Positions 34,763 to 46,054 of a stretch of DNA of 64,000 bases are shown one piece after another. The first letter of the stretch is position 1; every line of letters begins with the position of its first letter. The stretch is from Epiperipatus broadwayi (Eukaryota; Onychophora; Udeonychophora; Euonychophora; Peripatidae), in assembly GCA_028023455.1 (NCBI GenBank), contig JAQFVV010000112.1, forward strand, positions 4,128,001 through 4,192,000, given 5' to 3'. Under the pieces are notes generated by a model. That model was not told the DNA's origin. It made no database searches and saw only the letters and a list, made by a program, of their open reading frames with translations. The position numbers and the translations under genes were made by a program.

Positions 34763-34775
34763 CATCTAATTTGTT

Positions 34776-37700
34776 GAAAGTACTTTTTAAAAAATGAATT
34801 TATCACACAAAATTATTTAAAAATGTAAAAAAAATATTATTTTTTAATGTTTAAGTTTAGAACACCAAAAACATATTTTTAATATTATACATATATAATT
34901 CATTTTTATCTTATGTATCAAATTATCAAAACTAAATATAAAATTGATACAATAGTTATAGAAACATATTGAATGTTTATCATTTTACTTCATTGCAGGT
35001 AGTATCAGCATAATATCAACAATTGGAACTTTATCTTTTAATTACTCCTTACATCTGTGAACAAAAACAAAAACTAAAATCCCAATTCACTAGGATTAAA
35101 ATGAAATCATTCTAGGCAAAATTGTACCAAAATCCTTCAGCTTTCAAATGATAATGATCAAATAGCATAATATATCTTGGTGACTTTTTCCAGAACAGGG
35201 GTACCACAATAAGAAATCATAGTGCTTTCTATGAAAATATTAAAATGATTTACTCTATATTCATTCTTTTTATGGCAACGAGGCACTATAATGTACTTTT
35301 TTAGTTTATTAATAGTTGTGTCTGTGATAATTTAAAAGGTTTACTTTTTCTTTGCAAGATAATTATATTGAATTATTATTCTTTTCAATGATTAATTATA
35401 ACTCTAAAAGCTATCCAACTTAAAGATAGCCAGACCAGTGATAGCTTTAAGTTCCATGAATAGTGTAAGTAATTCTAATACTTTTGTAGAAACTGTACAA
35501 TGAAAGTTTGTCAGCCATGTTTGTTTTAGTTATGCATTTTCAGAGGCCTCAACTATTTGTTTATAATTATTTTCTCAAAAATATTTTACTGAACATGTGT
35601 TACTCATTAAAATTAAACAATATTAAAAAAATGAATTATAAGCTAATGTTACCTTTAAAAATATTACTAAATAGCTTATAAATTTTATTTCACAACATAT
35701 AATTAATAATTTTTTTTATGTATACGATTGCTAATAAATGTAAACATGTTGCAAACATTGTTATCATTTATTTGGCATTTTATTACTTTTAGTGTAATAT
35801 TATTTTTTAGCTTTTACTTTTTTTGTGGAAATGATTAAAATTTGCAATCTTCCAATGGCAGAAGAAACAAAAAGCACAAGGAAACTGAGACAACATATCG
35901 ATTCTTAGTTAGCAGAATTAATATTGCCTGAATGCATAAAGATGAAGATATATTTGTGGCCACGATGTATGCTGTTAAGGATTTTTTCCCACTGATAGTT
36001 GTAACACACTTTTGCTATACTTTCTTTGATCAGTTTTTTCATTTGTTATTTATATTAAATTTCATTTAATTACAATCAGTCATTTATAGTTTTGTATATT
36101 TTCTTTTGTTTTTTTTAGAACCATATTAAAAAAATAATATTGAATATGATAGCTTGTAGTCAGCCATATTGTTTACAAGATTTGTTTGAAGCCCCTGTAA
36201 ATGGATAATTAAAAGAAACATAGTTGACAAATTTCCATCCTATAGCTTTTACAAAAGTATTGTAATTTCCTTTCATTTAATCAAATGGGATTTTCCTTGC
36301 AGTCAGAACTTAAATAGGAACTTTTGCTTATCTGAAAATAAGTTTTATAATTTATTCAAAAGTTCATCAGGATTAATTTGATAAAAATGCACAATGGATA
36401 TTTTATATCATTTTATTAAATCTATAAGAGTGAGTAGGAAGAATTTTCTATATGTTTGTCAATACCATTCTGATCAAAAATCTGTCTATTTTAAAAAAGA
36501 AACACAAATGATAAAAACAGAGAATATCATTAATTGTAATACCATTTTCAAAAACTTCAAGAATGAAATAAAATTTCAAAGATGATTTTTAATTTTTTAT
36601 AAAAAAATAAATTGGTTTGTACACACACATTTAAAAGAGTTAGAGGGACAAAAACATCTAGTAAACATTTATAATTTGATATAATTAATTATATCATGTG
36701 ACTTTGTTTCTCTAGATAAAAGAGTTAGGGTTGACAGTGAAGGGGTAAAAGATCTATATACTCTTGAAATATAAAGAAATCACAAATTAGGAAAGTCCAT
36801 AATCAAAGATTCCAAATTAACATCATTTTATCAATATAAGATCCAAAGATGTCGTTTTTGCCAAGTATGCAAGTAACAAACTAGAAATTCTTTTTAAAGT
36901 TTTGAAGTTTAAGCAATAATCAATACAGGAGACTATCAAATAGTCTCAATTCACAAAGTTTTTTAACTTTCTCAGGAAAAAGATGAAAAATGATGACCAA
37001 CAGACAGGCAATGTTAATAGCTATTGATATTTTCAGCTAGATAACTTAGAGATTGAAAAACACTGTGTTATCTGTGAAAGAAATTATAGAGTTGGAATTA
37101 TTGACAGTAAAAATAGACATATAGCTTTATTTGTTGGGAGTTTATGAAAAGTTCAAATTCCAAATCACACTCCACCAGCCATATCAAACTGTGCAGGGTT
37201 TATTAGCAGTGATTACTACACACAAAAAATATATCAGAGAGGTGTAAATAGACATTAAAAACTTCAATCAGAGAAGTCAGATATTGAGAAAGACTAATAC
37301 TAACTGTGCTGAAGATCATGCAATTGATAATAGTATCATATTATTTATTTATTGCTACTAATTGAATATAATAATAAATTTTACACAAAATTCTCAATAT
37401 GTTTGTACTTCCAAGAGATATTATTTCCACCCAACTCTAGTTATAAAATCTTCTTCCAAACAAACTATTTTATGGCTTTTGTACTATACCATTTGGCATC
37501 CATTGATTGCTCAAGCTGGCAATAGATGGTGTTAGAATAGAGTGAAACAACTATTCTTGGAAATATATGAATAAGCATGTGATAAATCACATGATGTTGC
37601 TATTGGTAATATTTTCTGAAAACTATTTTTATTTCTAACTAAATCTTCTCATTTCATTTTTAGCAAGTCATAATGTTGCATTTTTTTCTACGGCCAATTT

Positions 37701-39639
37701 TCGATTAAATTCAAAAATATCTTTCCCATGATTCAATAGTCTACTGAAGAGTTCAATAAATTGAAATAAATTGAACTGATTTGTTATTTATAGACTAAAA
37801 TAAGAACACATGTATACTTAAAAGCAAACAAATAATAGAAAGTTTCAAAATATTATCACTAGAGGACAGTTATATTTTATCTTTTCACAAGTATAATTTG
37901 GAAAAAAGAGAACCAACGTAGATTAAAAGAGTAATAAATTAGGATGAGGAGCTAGCAAATATTTCAAAGAACTTTAATCATTAGGATAAAAAAAATAAAT
38001 AGGATGTGAGCCATAAACAAATATACAAAAAAAGGTCACTTGGTATTACATAAAAGCAAATAACTTAATAAATGATACATATATAATTTTAGGTGACAAT
38101 GATTTCTCTAAGAGCCATCTTTATTAAATTTAATCAACCATCTCAATCATATTATCATCATTTAACTGCATAAAAATAAGACAATTTTGTCTATGAACTG
38201 AGTTATTTAGTAGGAAGCAAGTGAAATCAATGACGTCAAATTTATAAAGAAGTTTTTGCAGGTTGAATCAAATTAGCCTGAAATAGTATTCACGAAATAC
38301 AACCTCTAACTAAGTATTCATTTTACTATTCTTGTGAATTTTTAATTAATCATAAATATATAATAGAATACTTAAATAGCATCAATTAAAATATACATTT
38401 AAATGTTAAACATTTCATAGAAATTGTCAGTGTATTTATATATATAATTTTCTGCTATTATGGTTATGAAAATAAATACCAATTAAAAATAAATTGGAAA
38501 CTGAAGTCATACCATTTAGCAGTGGTACTTTTTGAAATACTTGAACCCAAAAACTAAATTTCACTTTTAACTTATTATAATTTGAATAACAGACTAAAAG
38601 TTAATGCACTTCTGGCTTAAATATTATAGGTAAAGATTTTAATATAGTTTCAATGTGCCAATCTACTTATAAAAAACAAATGTACACATATCAATTTTAC
38701 AATAGTTTTACAACAGGACCTAAAACTTAAGATCATGTTTAAAAGTCACAATTTTTGATAATAAACAGCTGCATAGCATATGCAATAATCAACTTTGTCT
38801 GTGCCAATCAATGCAAAGCTTACACACATATATAGATGAGTTTTCTGATGTTAAAAATATTGATAAAAAATCAAAGTGTCTGATGCCATTTAAAGCTTAT
38901 AAACAATTAATATGTTTAAATGCACTAAAACGCAGGCATTGGTGAAGCTAAGTACAAGTTATAATGTTAATTGGCTGAGCGCTTCTGAGAAGTTTTACCT
39001 TTTCATAATCATAGCAAGTGAATGTGTGAGCATAATAGAAAATTTATGCGATAAATATTTAAATATATGCAAGTGGATTAGAAAGTCTACTTTTTGAAGA
39101 GAGAGAGAAGCATGCAAACAAACCAAACTTTATTTAAATAGATAAATAAACATGGATGCTAGATGGCATAATTTTAGCTTGGTTGTCATGTTTTAAATCA
39201 ATATCTTGTTTCATTTCATTGTAACAGACAGTTAATTATAAAAACATACACAGAATTCCTTAAAAAATTTTAACATTACAACCTATAAATTTGTAAAAAT
39301 TTCCTCTTTAACCTTTTTGATATTAGGAAATTCTGCCATTTTCTATTGTTACATTTTATGGAAGGTTTTGAAAATGCTAAGCCTTTTATTTCTGTATAGA
39401 ATCTTCACTTTACACTAAAACTCAATAAATTGGACTTTATTTCTTTTTAATTTAATTTTACAAACAAAAAATATTCTAAAAAATTATATCTGAACTTTGC
39501 AAATAATAAAAAAAAAAGTTGTAAATAATAACATACGATTTAATACATCATACGACGATGGAAAAATAAATACTTTTCAGAAAATAAATAAATTCTTTTT
39601 TATTTTAATATTTTTTTATTGTAAACAAACATGTGAATT
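34776..39639. other. Long AT-rich stretch without a recognised gene
   Basis: No protein domain, RNA gene or bounded element was recognised. A fragment near 37500-37545 matches, inverted, the inner arm of the palindrome at 2.1 kb. Short frames (for example about 36394-36585) have AT-driven composition. Confidence 0.4.
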
Positions 39640-40200
39640 TATTCATCATCATCATCATTATTTTCAACCATTATCAATCCACTGCAACATGGTCTCGCCA
39701 TGTTCAGTCTATCTTCTACAATCTCTAGGCTCTCCTCCACATCACATCAGGACACTTTCTTATTTCATCCATACATCTCACATGTGGTCTTGTTCTAGGT
39801 CTTTTACAATCTCTTGGAATTCAGTTTAAGATTTCAACTGTCCATCTATTATTATTTCTTCTAGCAATATGACTAGCCCAACTCCATTTTAGTCTCTTAA
39901 TTCTTTCAATGATGTCAGTAATATCTGTTTGTTCTCACACATATGTATTTCATTTTTGATCTTTTCTTTTTACTTCTAACATGTAACCCTCCATACTTCT
40001 TTGAGTGGTATTAAGTCTCTGTGTTGCTCTTTTGTTAAGTGCCAAAGTCTTAGATCCATAAGTAAGAAATGGTAAGACACATTTATTAAAAACTTTCCTT
40101 TTTAAACATATATTAAGTGATTTCTACCAAAAGCACTCCAACCAAGTTTAATTTTGTCCATTGTGTTTCAATCTGTAATAATAATCAGACCAAGATATTT
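39640..40200 (-). pseudogene. RTE-type LINE C-terminal fragment, best preserved copy
   Basis: The minus strand decodes with few breaks: IKLGWSAFGR, KVFNKCVLPFLTYGSKTLA, RATQRLNTTQRSMEGYML, TDITDIIERIKRLKWSWASH, IARRNNNRWTVEIL, and KRPRTRPHVRCMDEIRK. This series is characteristic of the region after the reverse transcriptase in RTE-clade LINEs. It ends near a (GAT)n tract at 39642. Scattered stops and 5' truncation show it is dead. It abuts hammerhead copy C. Confidence 0.82.
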
Positions 40201-40219
40201 GTAGTTGTTGAATTTATTA

Positions 40220-40612
40220 CAAATATATATAGTAAGAAGAGACTTGAACTCAAACTTTCAAGCTGACCACAGTTATCCACTCCATTTTATACAACCAGTA
40301 CATATGACGCCATACATGTGAAAAAGATAAGTGATCACCAATATCCATATTTTATGCTGAATCAGCACTCATCAATTGGTCCAGAACACCATCTCCCACA
40401 CATATATATAATCAGTGCTCAGTTTATATTAAGATAGCAAATTTTTAAACTTTAATGGGTAAGCTTTAATATTTTCCACTCTCCAACTTTTCAACCATTC
40501 ATATCACTGAAAATCCGAGGATGAAATGCTCAAAGTCATTGTTGATGCCAATATTATTGTTAAACCCATCTTGACTTTAAGTAACTCTGACCCCTCACAT
40601 ATAGGACTTTAA
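40220..40612 (-). repeat. Hammerhead-bearing repeat, copy C
   Basis: On the minus strand a body ('tgaggggtcagagttactta', 'aagtcaagatgggttta', 'agttggagagtggaaaat') is followed by the hammerhead (40331-40388) and a B-box-like 'gagttcaagtctcttc' near 40240. A second minus-strand unit begins about 470 bp upstream on the same strand, so copies C and D-left lie head to tail. Confidence 0.78.
40331..40388 (-). ncRNA. Hammerhead ribozyme motif, core mutated (copy C)
   Basis: Order: stem I GGACCAA, core TTGATGA (C3 changed to U), stem II GTGCT-gattc-AGCAT with an outer G-U pair, then AAAA where GAAA is expected, stem III ATATGGAT, and TTGG closing against CCAA. Two core changes predict loss of catalysis, while the helices remain pairable. 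Confidence 0.6.
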
Positions 40613-40699
40613 TATTTCCATTTGAATCTACAAAAGAGGGATAGGAAGAATACAGGCTAAATATGTAATATTTAAATACACGTATATTATCTATACTAA

Positions 40700-40832
40700 A
40701 TATAATTAGAAGAAACTTGAACTCAGTTTCCTACAGCCATTCAATTTATCTTATACAACCAATACACATGACCACATACATGTGAAAAGAATAAATAATC
40801 TCCAATATACATATTTCATGCTGAACCAGCAG
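40700..40832 (-). repeat. Hammerhead repeat, truncated copy D-left
   Basis: The minus strand carries the B-box side ('actgagttcaagtttcttc' near 40715) and the hammerhead 3' half including GAAA and TTGG (about 40800-40825). It stops inside stem II at 'gaaccagcag', where an inverted copy begins. Confidence 0.7.
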
Positions 40833-41105
40833 AGTTGTAGGGTGGAGAAATTTGAAGTTTATCCATTAAAATGTGAAGATTTGCTATCTTGGTATAAACT
40901 GAGCACTTATTGTATATATGTGTGGGAGATGGTGATCTGGATCAACTGATGAGTGCTGGTTTAGCACAAAATACATATATTGAAGATCATTTATCTTTGT
41001 CATATGTATGTGGCCATGTTTACTGGTTGTATAAGATGGAGTAGATAGCTGTAGGGAGCTTGAAATTCTTGAGTTTAAATCCCTTCTAATGTAGCAGTGA
41101 AATCT
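40833..41105 (+). repeat. Hammerhead-bearing repeat, copy D, inverted to its neighbour
   Basis: The plus strand starts at 'agttgtagggtggagaaatt', equivalent to the middle of the body in copy B. It runs through 'tccattaaaatgtgaagat', the hammerhead (40934-40988) and the tRNA-like 'ttgagtttaaatcccttcta' near 41078. Beyond it lies the tail shared with the PLE. Confidence 0.78.
40934..40988 (+). ncRNA. Hammerhead ribozyme motif, G12 mutated (copy D)
   Basis: GATC and TCAA (stem I), CTGATGA, a fully paired stem II GTGCT-ggttt-AGCAC, then AAAA (G12 changed to A), stem III ATACATAT, TA cleavage site at 40979/40980, TTGA and GATC closing stem I. Stem I uses UCAA/UUGA where copies A and C use CCAA/UUGG. 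The helices are the best paired of all copies, but the G12 change should inactivate it. Confidence 0.7.
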
Positions 41106-41232
41106 TGGGTTGTGTTTTAATTATTTTTTTCTTGGCTAGTCTGGTTGAATTTTTGGATTTGGGATAATTTTAATTATTTATTGACTAGTTTAGCTTTATG
41201 CTTGTAATGTTTAATTACATTTAGTATGGACA
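41096..41232 (+). repeat. Retroelement tail shared with the PLE 3' region
   Basis: 'ttggctagtctggttga', 'ggataattttaattattta', 'ttgactagtttagct' and 'gtaatgttta' are in the same order and spacing as on the minus strand at 8690-8545 downstream of the PLE. Confidence 0.65.
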
Positions 41233-41273
<41 letters not shown>

Positions 41274-41274
41274 T
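41233..41274. repeat. (TA)n(CA)n microsatellite
   Basis: A compound dinucleotide repeat directly following the retroelement tail. Confidence 0.95.
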
Positions 41275-41504
41275 TAAAATATGATATTTGCTTTATAATT
41301 TTTATAATATTTGTAAAGATTCTGACACCATGTCAATTCTAACAGGCGATGTATATTACAAATTCAGTTTCATACAAAGCATGGAAATCTACACACTGAT
41401 TTTCTTTGTTAATATTACTGGCAAAATTATAACTTCTATTTAAAAAAACAAAAAAAAAGCATAAGACTATATGTAAATAGAAGAATTTGACCTCTAGATT
41501 TTTC
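41275..41504. other. Unannotated spacer
   Basis: AT-rich sequence between copies D and E. No gene is recognised. Confidence 0.4.
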
Positions 41505-41705
41505 TTCATCCTCTATTCTATTTCAAGCAACTGATACACATTACCAAACACATGCAAAAATGATACATGAATTACAATATATGTATTTCATGCAGAACCA
41601 GCACTCATCAATTGGGTCAGATTATAATTTTACCTCACATATATACAATTAGTGTTCAGTTTATATTAAAATAGCAATTCCTCAAATTTTAATGGACAGG
41701 CTTCA
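41505..41705 (-). repeat. Hammerhead-bearing repeat, truncated copy E
   Basis: The minus strand has 'attgaagcctgtccatt' at its start, a hammerhead at about 41565-41625 (TTGATGA with C3 changed to U, stem II GTGCT...TGCAT, GAAA intact, stem III ATACATAT, TTGT), and a weak B-box-side remnant. The body upstream of 41705 is missing, replaced by the TIR-element relic. Confidence 0.65.
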
Positions 41706-41714
41706 ATTGGTACT

Positions 41715-42260
41715 GTTCTATTAGCTCATGCCAGCCACTTGATGATGTTATTTATATGCAAAAACAAATATACCATTTATATGGCCACTGGTCTTATTTC
41801 TATGCAATAAGCACAGAACGAGGCCATTCTGCATGGCGTTCTGGCAGCGAACCTACTGCTTCATGTTACACACTTTATCCCAATGCTCACAGTTCAAAGT
41901 TCACTACAGTATCATGTGAAGGTGTCTGGAATTCAGCCTGCCACAACTTTTCAAATATGCATGCCAAAGTAATTAGATTACAAGTTATCTGACTTACTAT
42001 TACCTCCTATCAATTGTAAACCCATCACCCTGCTTCCTACTCAATGTAGAACCTTCAAAAATTCAGAAAGGGTACATCCAAGCATGATTTCAACCAGCTC
42101 ACCTTTGCACAAGAACATTTCCATGACAAATAAAATAGCTGACTGCAAAGCAGCCATTCAAATTGTGCTAACTGCTGTCTACAAAAGCTGACACAGTGGC
42201 GTTTTTACAGGACAACAGCATACTTCTACATGTCAAGAGATTTGTGTGTGGTGAAATGAT
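41715..42260. mobile_element. Relic of the TIR-element group (one end only)
   Basis: Blocks such as 'cacttgatgatgttattta', 'ataccatttatatggcc', 'gtgtctggaattcagcctg' and 'ccacaacttttcaaat' are collinear with 58150-58400. A right TIR is not found, so the copy is truncated. Confidence 0.5.
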
Positions 42261-42689
42261 AAGACTAGAGATGTCCAAAACCATCTCCAAAAATTTACTA
42301 CTTAATTTCATTCTCTCTCTCTATAATAATCTATTTTAGTCAACTTCTTTTAAAAATATTTTCCCCATTTAACATTAACATCTTTTTCACTTTCTTGGTT
42401 TTTTTTTAGCACACCTATATTCTCTGCATGCTTTTCCTTATCTTTTACATTTTTACTAACTCTCACTTTTCTATTAACCTTTATTCTTCTGAATATTCTC
42501 ATCTAAAACTCCATCTCCACTTTTTGTACCTCACCACATCAGTCCTTGTACTTATCCCCAAGAAACTTTTCCATGATTTATTCTATTTTTATTTTATATT
42601 CTTCTAACTTATTCTTATCATTTATTCACCATGCACATCTTTCACTATTCTTTCTATGTTTATTACTATTTCCATCACATTACTAACCT
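42261..42689. other. Pyrimidine-rich stretch between elements
   Basis: T/C-rich sequence with no recognised gene. It may include the far 3' flank of the LINE that follows on the minus strand. Confidence 0.4.
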
Positions 42690-44095
42690 ATTATATCACA
42701 TGATGTGATGCACTACAGTTTCTCCTTTTTTGGAGTCACTTTTCTCTCAGCCACTATGGGAAGAGAAACCTGTTAGCCCCTAACCTTCCCTTTCTGTGCC
42801 CCACCCAAAGCTTTTCCCATATTCTTCACAATCCTGATCCATCCCATTTCCAAAGCAAAATCTTTGTCAACTCTATGTCTTTTATATCTAAATCCCCCCG
42901 TATCTTGAACTAAACCCAGCATAAAAACCAAGAACCCACTTTCTGTATAATCACTTTTTATATTTATTCTCCCACAAATTCATTATTTGTACCCTTTCTG
43001 CTTGCAGACATTTACATTCAACTGACAGATGCTTGATATTTTCTATGCCTTCTTTATATAACTTGCAGACTAAATTACCCATATTTTTCCATTTATGTTT
43101 ATATTCCCTTAATGCTAAAGATCCTTTTTGAGCCTTAAATAATAAACTACTTTCCTTGCTATTATCATAAATTAACTTGCACCCAATATTCTGTTTATTT
43201 CTATACATATTTAAACTCTTTTTACTCTCCATACTAGTTCTACATCTCTCAAATCCCCTATTTTTTACCAATGCATCTATTTTTCTATCCCAAGCCCTGC
43301 CACTGTAGCACCCAACGATTGTGCTAACATAATCATTGCAACTTTTTCACCCACCTTGTCACCTGTCCTTTATTCATAACCCAATTAAATACTGGTTTTG
43401 GCTATTCTCCTATTATCCATAAATTGCAATCTATTGAACATTTTTACTGCCAATCCCTTCCAAACTATTCTAGCTACATCACATTTATTATATGAAAAAC
43501 AGTGTTAATTTTTTTATCAGTCCCTTTCTTTTCTTTGCTTCATTTTTCAATTTTTTTCTCCCATTCATCCAAGCAATTTCTCTGATTACTTAAGACAATT
43601 CCCAAATATATAGGTACCTATTCACCACACTTAACTTTTTATCCTTCAATAAAAACTATTTGTCTTCTCTCTTCTCAATATTAATCATCATTACTTTTGA
43701 TTTTTCTTCACTAAATTTAATTCCCATCTGTTTACCCACTCTTGCGCATGTCCTCAGCATAACTTCCATACCTGCCCTTCTTTTTGCGTACAAGAAGACA
43801 TCATCCACAAATAAAAGATTCTATAATGTATATACTTCCTTTCCACCTATTAATGGTATCTCTACTTCTCTTCCTAGTCTTTCTATTGCACTCTCCATTT
43901 CTCTCAAATACAATAAAAACAAAATAGGTCACATAGGGCATCCTTGACTTAGTCCCCAACTCATTTTTAATTTTAACTGATTCTATATTCTTTAATTGAT
44001 ATGTATAGTAATTATTTTCATAAATCTCTTAATAAGGTCCATTCCCAAATTTATTAAACTTTCTTTAAAAACATAAGACACAAATGACCTCTGGT
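42690..44095 (-). pseudogene. LINE (non-LTR retrotransposon), RT palm to 3' end, family L-1
   Basis: On the minus strand a broken polyprotein starts in the RT palm (about 44090: ESLINLG, LIKRFMKIITIHIN). It continues with LSQGCPMWPILFLLYLREME (about 43960-43900) and the catalytic box LLFVDDVFLYAKR (FVDD for the usual FADD/YADD, about 43815). The thumb region GIKFSEEKSKVMMI follows, then RTSMESKKSLNMYRNKQNIG and the Cys/His motif VCKLYKEGIENIKHL...ECKCLQAE (about 43070-43000). The 3' UTR has 'taacaggtttctcttccca' and a 'catcacatcatgtgat' tail near 42700. This is LINE reverse transcriptase with a C-terminal zinc-knuckle-like domain; the endonuclease end is missing. Stops and frameshifts make it a relic. 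Confidence 0.82.
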
Positions 44096-45404
44096 GGCAA
44101 AAATATTAAAATTAATTTCTTGTTTGTTTCTTTCTCTCTGCGTGCTACTAATTCTAATGTATATATTCAGAATCGTTCCTGTCACAACTACATGCAATTT
44201 AAATATATTTTATGATGTTAGGAAATTACGGTTTTATATTTATTAAAATGTTTATTTTTTTCGCTACTAAATGTTAAAAAAAATAAAGGAAATAGAAAAG
44301 TGGTTTCATTTATCAGTCGTCTTAATATTAAACGTCAAACCGGCAAATAGTTGAATTTGTTTAAAGAAGTGATAAATTGAAAAGTATATTTTCTAAAGAT
44401 GTAAGAAAAAATAAAATAAATCAAAAGTATTTAATTTCAACAAATCAGAGAAAACATATAAAAAGATAAATCATTTGAAATTCTTAGTTAAAAAAATAAT
44501 CGGACAAAAAAAACCCAATTTTAAAAGTACTTGGTTTGGCCAGTTGTAGGGAGTTATGCATTGGAATGACAAGATAAATCCAGTCAGAATCGATGCATTC
44601 TCCGCTGGGTCATAAGTTGGCCAATTTTCAGTTGATCAATTGCTGTGTCCTTTTTAAACGAAGCTTAAATAAGAACATTTCTAGGCGATAGATAACAAAT
44701 TAAAAGCAATTTCTTAGTAATACCTGTAACACAAGTACCAGGTGCAATCTACTAATTAAATGATGCATCAAAAATGAGTTAAGTTTAAATCTTGTGCACA
44801 ACCCCCTATTGGTAATTCTGCTCAGTCTGTGTACATATATAAATAAACAAGGAAGCCCACTCTTTTAATTGCATTACTATAGAGCAATTTGCTACAATCG
44901 GATTTATTTGAAAAGAAAACATACCTGATAAAATCCAAAAAAGGATGTTAGCACAATAAGATGATAAATATAATAAGGAAGGAAAAAAGCTAAGGTTGTT
45001 CTAGGATATATATTGGCCTATTTTGGGATAAAGACTTACTACTATCAATAAATTATTACTATCAATAAATTATATTAAGATCTGTTGGAAGACAAGATGA
45101 AACCTGGAAATAAATAATAAAAAAGGATTAATATTATAAAGATTAAAAATTGGGGTATAGTGTCTTTTAGTCAAAGCCCATTTTCAAGAAAAGCATGACT
45201 TAATAAAACTATGAGAAGATTAATTAATTAATGCTAATTACATTTAGTATAAGAAATGTATACCATTTATGAATGACAAGCATAAGAGTTAAATAAATGT
45301 TTCTAGAACAATTTCAATCACGAAAATTTAACTACTTAAAAACCAACTGTTGTAATAACCAATTGCTTTGCTACTACTTTATCATATGATTTCCTGAGCA
45401 ATGC
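44096..45404. other. AT-rich stretch without a recognised gene
   Basis: No domain is recognised. A duplicated 'tactatcaataaatta' occurs near 45040-45070. Confidence 0.4.
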
Positions 45405-45535
45405 CCTGTATAGTTTAGGGTAGTGGTCGAATATTAAGATCTAAAGTAAAAAAGTCCTTTCTGATTTTAGTTCTGTATTTCCAAAATTCAAACTTCTTAT
45501 GAACTCCTAAGAATTAAAGTCATTCAATTATTTAT
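45405..45535. repeat. IR-2 repeat, single arm
   Basis: 'agttctgtatttccaaaatt', 'caaacttcttatgaactcc' and 'aattaaagtcattcaatta' align with 7790-7860. The opposing arm is missing. Confidence 0.5.
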
Positions 45536-46054
45536 TTATTTCCCTAAACAATTAACGTAATCATAAATGAATATCCATTTTTTAAAATTACATCAAGTAA
45601 AAATAAATGATTTTTTACTTTTTGATTTCCTCTCCAATCCATAATGATAAAATAAATTTTAAATGTGCCCTGCAGAGTGTAGCCCTCTTCACAGCTTATC
45701 ATAAATAAAGAATAAAGAGAGTGACAGGTTTTTACTTGCTGGAAGTTAGAGTGGGTTTCTATCATTGTTTGATCTTCTAGCTAAAAACAGCTAGATATTC
45801 AATTACTGATGAGAGTTGGATGATTATATTGTAAGTGATGTGCTGATTACTTGAAAAATTGTAAAGCTGTTAAAAAAGGTTCAAATTTAATTGGCTTGAT
45901 TTTGAATCCAAATGATACATATGGCAGACAGATGGGCTATTATTGTGCCAGAAGGTTTTTCCTTCTTTCTCTCTCACACATATACATACAAATACAGCTT
46001 AATAAGTTACCTGTTAAAAATACACTATATATAATTATTTTAAAATTATAAATA
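45536..46054. other. Unannotated stretch
   Basis: No gene or bounded element is recognised. Confidence 0.4.

Noticed and set aside
39497-39829. A 110-codon plus-strand frame with a His-rich run
   Set aside because: The His run is the antisense (CAT)n reading of the RTE LINE 3' terminus and the rest is antisense to the RTE C-terminus.
43660-43947. A 95-codon plus-strand frame
   Set aside because: It is the antisense shadow of the LINE reverse transcriptase palm on the minus strand.
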